The notes under the pieces: generated by a model
What the model saw: the letters and a program-made list of their open reading frames with translations, nothing else
Database searches by the model: none
Told to the model about the DNA's origin: nothing
Translations under genes and position numbers: made by a program
Shown: one piece after another, positions 10,018-15,100 of the stretch
How the letters are laid out: each line of letters begins with the position of its first letter
How positions within the stretch are numbered: the stretch's first letter is position 1
NCBI GenBank assembly: GCA_002404395.1
Contig: DHJP01000067.1
Location: 1 to 15,100 of the forward strand
Length of the DNA stretch: 15,100 nt
From: Clostridiales bacterium UBA4717
GTDB lineage: Bacteria > Bacillota > Clostridia > Oscillospirales > CAG-272
Direction: 5' to 3'

Positions 10018-10083
10018 GCTCCTTTTTTTGTAAGAAAAACAATTTTTAAGCGGTATAGCGTATATATACCACTTAAAAGGAGC
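10018..10083 (+). promoter_or_regulatory. ribosome-site-sequestering leader structure of the sigma gene
   Basis: GCTCCTTTT (10018-10026) is fully complementary to AAAAGGAGC (10075-10083), which holds the ribosome site. Between them AAGCGGTATA (10048-10057) pairs with TATACCACTT (10065-10074) with one mismatch, and this inner helix ends exactly where the outer 3' strand begins. The alternative fold extends the inner hairpin outward through TTTTAAG/CTTAAAA (10044-10050 with 10072-10078), which hides only the AAAA. The two folds share the ribosome-site region and may compete. Confidence 0.5.
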
Positions 10084-10090
10084 TGAAGTT

Positions 10091-10705
10091 TTGTTTGTAA
10101 CAGGTATAATGCTGCTTGGCGACAATGAACGCCGCTTCATATCAAAGCTTGTATCGGAATACGGAGACCTAATGTACAGGCGCGCCATGTACATATTAAA
10201 AAACGACGAGGACGCCAAAGATGCCGTACAGGAGACTTTTTTAAAAATAATTAAATATGTTGATAAGTTTGAGAATGAAAGTATTATGCGCGAAAAAGTT
10301 CTTACACTTGTAGAATTCGGACTCATGGCTTCTATCGAAAACATTTCAAAAACGAATTTTAAAAAAAGCAAACGGCGAACGGCACGAGAAATTTCAATTC
10401 ACCAAGAGTATGACGAAGAAATTTATGAAATCGATCTTACGGACTGCTCTCCCGGTGTTGAGGATATAATTATCAGCGCAGAGGAACGCGCAATCGTAAA
10501 AAGAGCAATTGCGGAATTATCACAAGAATTGCAAGCGGCAGTTTATCTTGTATATTCGCGTGATTTTTCTTATTCAGAAGCCGCAGACTATCTCGGAATC
10601 TCGCTTTCGGCACTAAAAGATCGGATATATCGGGCAAAAAAGAAAATCAAGGAAATATTGGAGGACGATTCTTGTGAACAATGCGATAAGCGATCAAAAA
10701 CTTGA
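10091..10705 (+). CDS. ECF-like RNA polymerase sigma factor
   Basis: A 204-residue sigma-70 family protein that would direct RNA polymerase to a set of promoters. Region 2 is at about 20-85 (YGDLMYRRAMYILKNDED, AKDAVQETFLKI) and region 4 at about 137-190 with a helix-turn-helix (SEAADYLGISLSALKDRIYRAKKKI). There is no region 1 or 3, so it has the ECF layout. The start is TTG at 10091: AAAGGAG (10076-10082) stands 8 bases before it, while the later ATG at 10109 has only a weak AACAGG. The C-terminal tail has CEQC. It overlaps the next gene by 32 bases, which is typical for sigma/anti-sigma pairs. Its leader can hide the ribosome site. Target promoters are unknown. Confidence 0.88.
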   Translation: MFVTGIMLLGDNERRFISKLVSEYGDLMYRRAMYILKNDEDAKDAVQETFLKIIKYVDKFENESIMREKVLTLVEFGLMASIENISKTNFKKSKRRTAREISIHQEYDEEIYEIDLTDCSPGVEDIIISAEERAIVKRAIAELSQELQAAVYLVYSRDFSYSEAADYLGISLSALKDRIYRAKKKIKEILEDDSCEQCDKRSKT

Positions 10706-10949
10706 CATCCTGCTTAACATGGAAGCGGACGTTATCGAAAAAGCCTGTGCTAAAGCCTTTCTTGAATCGGAACTTGAACCACTCACGATCCCGAAACCGC
10801 TCAAAAGAAAAATCCTACTCGCCGAACATTGCGCGCACCTGCAAATTGAATTCGGCACAATATTAAAGACCCATCGTCATATCATAGCGGCAATAATGAT
10901 TTTCTGCGCATTATCATTTGCCATTGCAATAAGTATTGATGCAATTTAA
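10674..10949 (+). CDS. small membrane protein, possible anti-sigma factor
   Basis: This 91-residue protein starts at GTG (10674) inside the sigma gene, with GGAGG (10660-10664) 9 bases upstream, so the two are translationally coupled. Residues 1-68 are soluble and helix-prone; residues 69-88 (HIIAAIMIFCALSFAIAISI) form one membrane helix at the C-terminus, leaving almost nothing outside. Overlap with an ECF-like sigma gene and a cytoplasmic head with a membrane tail are typical of anti-sigma factors, and that is the best guess. It lacks the HxxxCxxC zinc anti-sigma motif and any extracellular sensor domain, so it would be an unusual one. Sequence alone does not prove the function. Confidence 0.6.
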   Translation: MNNAISDQKLDILLNMEADVIEKACAKAFLESELEPLTIPKPLKRKILLAEHCAHLQIEFGTILKTHRHIIAAIMIFCALSFAIAISIDAI

Positions 10950-11303
10950 TGCGCAGTCTGAAATGCAGCCGTCAATTTTATAATAATCATATCGCAGTAT
11001 CGGCGAAAAATCTCCTTATAGAAATTGCGAAAGCGATTCAATAGCAATTTACGTTAAATACAGAATAAAGCGTTGCTTTTATGCACAAAAAACAAGCTTT
11101 GATTTTGTGCACGTATACAAAACCGAATTTTTTGCAAAAAAACATCTGACAAAATTGCCCTTTCTGAAGTCTTTTATATTGCAAGGATAAATAAATTTGC
11201 GAAAGGACGTGCAATTGCCGATGCAGAAGTAAAAAGGACGGAAAATATTTCGGTTAATTTGATGTATTGTTAAATATAACACTTGAAAAGGAGAATTTTT
11301 ATT
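10950..11303. other. intergenic stretch with one hairpin
   Basis: No convincing gene. A perfect 9-bp stem TGCACAAAA/TTTTGTGCA (11082-11090 with 11103-11111, loop containing AAGCTT) may end the sigma transcript or start another RNA, but no T-run follows directly. A TATAAC at 11275-11280 is too near the next start to be a clear promoter. TATAAT at 10979-10984 has no good -35. A promoter used by the neighbouring sigma factor cannot be recognised without knowing its consensus. Confidence 0.45.
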
Positions 11304-12179
11304 ATGACTAAAAAAACTATAAAACAAGTTATTGCCGCAGGTATGGTTCTTCTCAGCATTACAATGCCTTGCATTAGTGTATCCGCAAATTATATAGACA
11401 ATGCACCTGTAATATATGTGGAAGATGATAGTCAACTTCCTCCCGCAATGCGCAAAAACATGGAAAATTGGGACGAAGTTGAACAGCGTCTTAAACAAAA
11501 GGAAATAAATTTTCAAAAATTTCTCAACCAAGAATACCATAACAGGCTTATATCCCGTTACAATCAAGGCTTAATGCCGTACGCTATGGTTTACCCCAGC
11601 GTACACGACATTATTCAACACCCTCAGGAAACAGACTATTATTGCGGATATTCCGCACTTCAAAGTATATTGGAATACTATAATATTGACATGACACAGG
11701 AAGAAATTGCAGAAGAAGCATATGACGTTGACTCTCCATTGGCATGGTTTGCCGGTTCTCAATCACAGGCAACAAATACCAGATATTACCCGGCGGCAAC
11801 CTATTTAAATTCAAAAGTTGACCATACATACAGCCCATACAATTCATATTTCGGAACATTTACCGAGGATGAACTTTCCGAAAAATTGAAATCCGATATT
11901 GCCATTGACGAAGTACCGGTATTGATCTGCGGAATTTCGAAAAAAGAAGTTACCGCCGCTTCTCACTTACCCGGGTATACTACAAATACTGACATTTCAC
12001 ATTGGATCGTTGCCTACGGAATTACTTGGGATATTGATCAGCAAAAAGTTACCGAGGTTCGTTATGCAGATCCCGCCAAATCAGAAAAGGTTTCTTGGAG
12101 CGCATCCATTAAAGCATATGATAAGGTAAAATTAGAAACTATGTATAGCTTCTCTTCAGGTCATGGTATCATTTGGTAA
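11304..12179 (+). CDS. secreted C39-like cysteine peptidase family protein
   Basis: This encodes 291 residues. The ATG at 11304 is chosen because AAAAGGAG (11286-11293) is 10 bases upstream; an in-frame TTG at 11283 would lie upstream of that site. Residues 1-28 are a signal peptide (MTKKTIKQ, hydrophobic core, SVSA cleavage). The mature part has a charged, coiled region (about 55-85) and then a papain-like C39 core: Gln-108 (oxyanion) and Cys-114 in QETDYYCGYSALQSI, His-233 in ISHWIVAYG, and Asp-256 in RYADPAK. These four residues stand in the order and context expected for C39 peptidases. No transporter domain is fused, so it is the stand-alone secreted kind. Substrate unknown; wall proteins or peptides are possible. 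Confidence 0.85.
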   Translation: MTKKTIKQVIAAGMVLLSITMPCISVSANYIDNAPVIYVEDDSQLPPAMRKNMENWDEVEQRLKQKEINFQKFLNQEYHNRLISRYNQGLMPYAMVYPSVHDIIQHPQETDYYCGYSALQSILEYYNIDMTQEEIAEEAYDVDSPLAWFAGSQSQATNTRYYPAATYLNSKVDHTYSPYNSYFGTFTEDELSEKLKSDIAIDEVPVLICGISKKEVTAASHLPGYTTNTDISHWIVAYGITWDIDQQKVTEVRYADPAKSEKVSWSASIKAYDKVKLETMYSFSSGHGIIW

Positions 12180-12203
12180 TATATAAAATCATACAATGAT
12201 CGA

Positions 12204-12232
12204 CGTATACGGCGGCAATCAGCCGCCGTATA
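12204..12232 (+). repeat. hairpin repeat copy 1, after the C39 gene
   Basis: CGTATACGGCGGC-AATCA-GCCGCCGTATA forms a perfect 11-bp stem (12206-12216 with 12222-12232). It matches copy 2 (13452-13479) in 28 of its first 29 positions counted from ACGTATACGG, the difference being one loop base. It has no T-run, so it is a weak terminator or an attenuator between the C39 and lipoprotein genes. Confidence 0.7.
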
Positions 12233-12274
12233 TGATCACATTCTTCTTTGGAAAGTTTGGAAAGCGAGGAACAT

Positions 12275-13435
12275 ATGCACATAAGGAAAACAGTATTTCC
12301 CCTTGCCGCCGCAATAGCTGCTACCGTTTTGCTTCTTTCTTCCTGCGGCACAAAACAGGCGTTTTTTGATTATTACGGCACTATCGGGAATACCGAACCT
12401 ACAGTTGTGCTGAACAGTCAGGTGGGGGGACAAAACTACGAGCAAAAATTCTTTAATGAACCTCTGAAATTTTCAGAAGCATATCCGGATCTGGAATTTG
12501 GTAAAATTGAGATCGAATGTCTGAATGACTACGACACTCCGTCTACAATTGTTGCAGGAAATTATATATATATTCAACGCAGACCTACCGAAACCCTCAA
12601 TCTGTTCTCACGGTATAATATGGAAACCGGTACGGAAGAAGAACTGTTCACTTATGAAACCGAATACGGTATAGGTTTCTCGGCTGCAAATGATAAATAT
12701 ATCATATGGTGTGAAAGCGAAGACATAAATGAACACAGATATTCCTCCCATTATTACGACATAGAAAATGGAGTGCATAAGAAATACCGTACAATTCATT
12801 CAATAAGTTGGAGCAATGACGTGCTTGACGGAAACTGTGTGTATTTTGATGAAACCGTAGGATGGGAGAACGGTAAAGCGAATATAAATCTTTATGAGTA
12901 CAATCTTGAAAAAGACGAGCTAAATTTGATTGCCGAAAACCGTGCAGCTAATCCCGTACCGTACAAAGGCTTGAGCTGGCTCAGCTTTGACGAGACCTCC
13001 GAAGAATATGTATTGCGAAATATAAAAAGCTCCAAAACGATCTCATTCGGCAAAGAATACTTTGCTTTCAACGCATCGGAAAATATTATCGTAGGTTATA
13101 CTTATTGGGACACTCAAAGCGGAGTAGCATATTTCGACGGCAAGAAGGCAAAACCCATATACATCGGCAACACTAACATTGATAATGCCGAAAGTTCCGA
13201 CAAATTTATTTCATGGAACAATTATATAGCCGCTGACCCGATGTACTATGACATCGATAAAAACAAGGTCGTAATTGTCGACGTTTTGGAGCCGGGACAC
13301 CGATATCCCGGCAAAATAACCGAAAAATATATCGCATTCGCTGCGCTTGATTATATAGACGCTCCCGAGATACCGGGAGGAAAGAAAGTGAGAGCAAGCA
13401 TTTACTACTTCATCAAAACAAGCGAGTTAAAGTAA
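12275..13435 (+). CDS. large lipoprotein, propeller-like, unknown function
   Basis: This encodes 386 residues. The ATG at 12275 (MHIRKTVFPL) is chosen because GAGG (12266-12269) is 5 bases upstream; a TTG at 12248 would add nine polar residues before the basic start. The lipobox LLSSCG puts the lipidated Cys at residue 24. The rest has no membrane helix. It shows repeated short strands ending in Tyr/Asp motifs, such as NYIYIQRR, DKYIIWCES, GNCVYFDE, KEYFAFNAS, DKFISWNN and EKYIAFAA, in a pattern seen in beta-propeller proteins with about six blades; the fold is inferred from this pattern only. It follows a secreted C39-like peptidase by 95 bases, so the two may act together at the surface. 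Ligand unknown. Confidence 0.82.
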   Translation: MHIRKTVFPLAAAIAATVLLLSSCGTKQAFFDYYGTIGNTEPTVVLNSQVGGQNYEQKFFNEPLKFSEAYPDLEFGKIEIECLNDYDTPSTIVAGNYIYIQRRPTETLNLFSRYNMETGTEEELFTYETEYGIGFSAANDKYIIWCESEDINEHRYSSHYYDIENGVHKKYRTIHSISWSNDVLDGNCVYFDETVGWENGKANINLYEYNLEKDELNLIAENRAANPVPYKGLSWLSFDETSEEYVLRNIKSSKTISFGKEYFAFNASENIIVGYTYWDTQSGVAYFDGKKAKPIYIGNTNIDNAESSDKFISWNNYIAADPMYYDIDKNKVVIVDVLEPGHRYPGKITEKYIAFAALDYIDAPEIPGGKKVRASIYYFIKTSELK

Positions 13436-13451
13436 CCGTGTATGCGCTCAA

Positions 13452-13485
13452 CGTATACGGCGGCGATCAGCCGCCGTATTTTTTT
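13452..13485 (+). terminator. intrinsic terminator, hairpin repeat copy 2
   Basis: ATACGGCGGC-GATCA-GCCGCCGTAT is a perfect 10-bp stem (13455-13464 with 13470-13479) followed by seven T (13479-13485). It ends the lipoprotein transcript. It matches copy 1 (12204-12232) apart from one loop base. Confidence 0.9.
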
Positions 13486-13537
13486 ATTGCCCATGAGCCA
13501 AAAATTCCGCATATTAAAATATAATTTTCAAAATCTC

Positions 13538-13566
13538 TTGAAAACACGTAAAAAGCATGATATAAT
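13538..13566 (+). promoter_or_regulatory. promoter of the MATE gene
   Basis: TTGAAA (13538-13543), 17-base spacer, TATAAT (13561-13566) preceded by TGA (extended -10). It is close to consensus and gives a short leader of about 30 bases. Confidence 0.82.
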
Positions 13567-13601
13567 CGAACGAACAATAAAAAGGACACGGGATTATTCG
13601 G

Positions 13602-14957
13602 ATGTTAACTCGCGACAAATCATTTTACAAAAGCTTTTTCTCGCTTTTCTGGTTGCTCGTATTGCAAAACGTGATCGCGCTCAGCGTAAACCTTGCCGAC
13701 AATATTATGATCGGCAGCTACAGCGAGACTGCGCTTTCGGGAGTCGCCGCCGTAAATCAAATACAATTTCTGTTTCAGACTACCATACTCGGCTGTGCCG
13801 ATGCGCTTGTCGTGATCGGAAGTCAATATTGGGGCAAACAAAAGACCGAGCCGATAAAGCGCGCTTTCACCGGCGCATTTATGCTTGCGTTTTCGATCGC
13901 CGCGGTGCTTTTTGCCGCCGCCGCTTTCTTTCCGCACGCAATTGTCGGACTGTTTACAGATACCGAGCTTATTATTGAGAGCGGAGTCGAATACATAAAA
14001 CTGATAAAATATACTTATCTTATATTTGCCGCTACCAATATATTACTTGCACTGCTGAGAACGGTCGAAACGGTAAAGATCGCTTTTTACGTTTCGATAA
14101 TGTCGCTTGTAATTAACTGCGCAATAAACTATACACTCATCGAAGGACATTTCGGCGCGCCGTCGCTCGGAGTCACCGGCGCCGCTATCGGCACACTTGC
14201 CGCAAGAATCGCCGAGCTTGCGGTCGTGGTATATTTCGTATTTTTTAAGGAAAAGAAGCTGAAATGCCGCCTCTCGGAACTGATGCACCCCGATAAAACA
14301 ATAATTTTCGACTATCTTAAGCTGAGTCGCTCGTTTGTGCTCGTCGCGGCAATGTTCGGCTGTTCGACCGCACTTCAGACGGTTATACTCGGTCATATGA
14401 ACGACAGCGCGATCGCGGCAAACTCAATTGCAACCACTCTGTTTCAAATACTGAAGGTCGCCTCGGTCGGAGCGGCATCAGCGTCCTCGGTTATTATAGG
14501 AAAGACGGTCGGAACGGGCGACCTTAATAAGGTCAAAGAATACTCGCGCACGCTTCAGATAATGTATCTGATCATAGGAGTGCTGACAAGCGCTTCTCTG
14601 TTCCTGCTCCGCGCGCCGATCCTCAGCCTATACAAGCTCAGCCCCGAAACCAAGACAATGGCGAATGAATTTTTGCTTGTATTATGCATAACCTGCATCG
14701 GCACCGCATACGAAATGCCCACGATAACCGGAATAATCCGAGGCGGCGGAGACGCAAAGTTTGTGTTGATAAATGACATAATCAGCATTTGGCTTATCGT
14801 GCTTCCGGTATCTTATCTGGCAGCGTTCAAATTCGGACTGCCGCCCGCCGCAGTAGTACTCTGCCTTAACTCGGACCAGATATTCAAATGTCTTGCCGCC
14901 GCGATCAAAGTAAACAGATTCAGGTTTGTGAAAAAACTTACGCGCGAAGATGCATAA
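13602..14957 (+). CDS. MATE family multidrug/organic-cation exporter
   Basis: This 451-residue integral membrane protein has about 12 hydrophobic helices in two related halves. The first helices read VLQNVIALSVNLADNIMIGSYSE, the Asn/Asp-rich TM1 type of MATE proteins, and the second half opens with MFGCSTALQTVILGHM, as expected for the duplicated fold. The length matches the family (about 440-480). MATE proteins export drugs, dyes or metabolites using Na+ or H+ gradients; the substrate is not shown by sequence. The ATG at 13602 has GGGA (13590-13593) 8 bases upstream, and AAAGGA at 13581 is rather far. It has its own strong promoter. The C-terminus ends in a basic VKKLTREDA tail. The tRNA promoter begins 20 bases after the stop. 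Confidence 0.93.
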   Translation: MLTRDKSFYKSFFSLFWLLVLQNVIALSVNLADNIMIGSYSETALSGVAAVNQIQFLFQTTILGCADALVVIGSQYWGKQKTEPIKRAFTGAFMLAFSIAAVLFAAAAFFPHAIVGLFTDTELIIESGVEYIKLIKYTYLIFAATNILLALLRTVETVKIAFYVSIMSLVINCAINYTLIEGHFGAPSLGVTGAAIGTLAARIAELAVVVYFVFFKEKKLKCRLSELMHPDKTIIFDYLKLSRSFVLVAAMFGCSTALQTVILGHMNDSAIAANSIATTLFQILKVASVGAASASSVIIGKTVGTGDLNKVKEYSRTLQIMYLIIGVLTSASLFLLRAPILSLYKLSPETKTMANEFLLVLCITCIGTAYEMPTITGIIRGGGDAKFVLINDIISIWLIVLPVSYLAAFKFGLPPAAVVLCLNSDQIFKCLAAAIKVNRFRFVKKLTREDA

Positions 14958-14977
14958 AGTGAATTTTACAAAAAAAC

Positions 14978-15006
14978 TTGAAATTATCCAAAGTATGTGA
15001 TATAAT
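14978..15006 (+). promoter_or_regulatory. tRNA-Arg promoter
   Basis: TTGAAA (14978-14983), 17-base spacer, TATAAT (15001-15006), with TGA before the -10. It is a strong, stable-RNA type promoter aimed at the tRNA at 15046. Confidence 0.82.
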
Positions 15007-15016
15007 ATCATTTGTG

Positions 15017-15039
15017 AGTCTCCGACCCTGTCGGAGACT
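15017..15039 (+). other. hairpin in the tRNA leader
   Basis: AGTCTCCGA-CCCTG-TCGGAGACT is a perfect 9-bp stem near the start of the predicted transcript. No T-run follows, so it is not a clear terminator; it may shape the 5' leader before RNase P cleavage. Confidence 0.5.
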
Positions 15040-15045
15040 GCATAC

Positions 15046-15085
15046 GTTTCCGTAGCTCAGCAGGATAGAGCGATCGCCTCCTAAG
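15046..15085 (+). tRNA. 5' half of tRNA-Arg(CCU), interrupted after the anticodon loop
   Basis: The visible parts match a tRNA: acceptor 5' strand GTTTCCG (15046-15052), TA (8-9), D stem GCTC/GAGC (15055-15058 and 15068-15071), base 26, anticodon stem ATCGC, and loop CTCCTAA with the CCT anticodon at 15080-15082. The 3' strand of the anticodon stem should read GCGAT but the sequence reads GAATC, pairing at one position of five. The remaining bases do not form a T arm, and the window ends at 15100. Either the tRNA is split by an insertion or intron here, or the sequence diverges. A group I intron or an integrated element is possible; neither is shown. Confidence 0.6.
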
Positions 15086-15100
15086 AATCAGTTACAACGA

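Noticed and set aside
11283..11303. TTG start for the C39 gene
   Set aside because: It lies within or before the AAAAGGAG site that serves the ATG at 11304.
11079..11567. 162-residue minus-strand open frame at the start of the C39 gene
   Set aside because: It is antisense to the C39 signal and core, rich in Phe/Cys/Tyr, with no start signal.
12204..12232. A full intrinsic terminator after the C39 gene
   Set aside because: The stem is perfect but no T-run follows; listed as a repeat instead.

Overview
The window looks like a chromosomal segment of a Gram-positive, anaerobic-type Firmicute, most likely a gut-associated Clostridia lineage. I infer this from the S-layer-homology surface protein, the CsoR/CopA copper operon with thiol-rich chaperone domains, strong AAGGAG ribosome sites, many TTGAAA-N17-TGATATAAT promoters and several lipoproteins. 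Genus and species cannot be told from the sequence alone.

Layout. 1-2458 (+): end of a Cys-motif surface protein, a small lipoprotein with a possible OB-like fold, and an SLH-anchored multi-domain surface protein, closed by a strong bidirectional terminator. 2472-5786 (-): a copper-efflux operon transcribed csoR, membrane-anchored HMA protein, copA. Its promoter has perfect consensus boxes and two 17-bp CsoR-type operators. copA is fused in frame to a C-terminal CopZ-like domain that keeps its own Shine-Dalgarno and ATG. 5798-9810 (-): a GH2 beta-galactosidase and a ThuA-like gene, each with its own terminator hairpin; a carbohydrate-use locus. 9926-10949 (+): an ECF-like sigma factor overlapping a small membrane protein that may be its anti-sigma. 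The 5' UTR can bury the sigma ribosome site in a nested hairpin. 11304-13485 (+): a secreted C39-like cysteine peptidase and a large propeller-like lipoprotein. A nearly identical 29-nt hairpin follows each gene, and only the second copy has a T-tract. 13538-14957 (+): a MATE efflux transporter with its own strong promoter. 14978-15100 (+): a strong promoter and the 5' half of a tRNA-Arg(CCU) gene; sequence complementary to the 5' half is lost just after the anticodon loop.

How it works together. The copper operon is a self-contained sense, hand-over and export unit: CsoR releases DNA on binding Cu(I), the HMA domains carry Cu(I), and CopA exports it. The two sugar genes suggest cytoplasmic beta-galactoside breakdown. 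The sigma/membrane-protein pair is placed like a signalling switch upstream of two exported proteins, but that link rests on position only. The most unusual features are the interrupted tRNA-Arg, the fused copA-copZ with a retained start, and the sequestered ribosome site of the sigma gene. I see no CRISPR array, rRNA, transposase or integrase.
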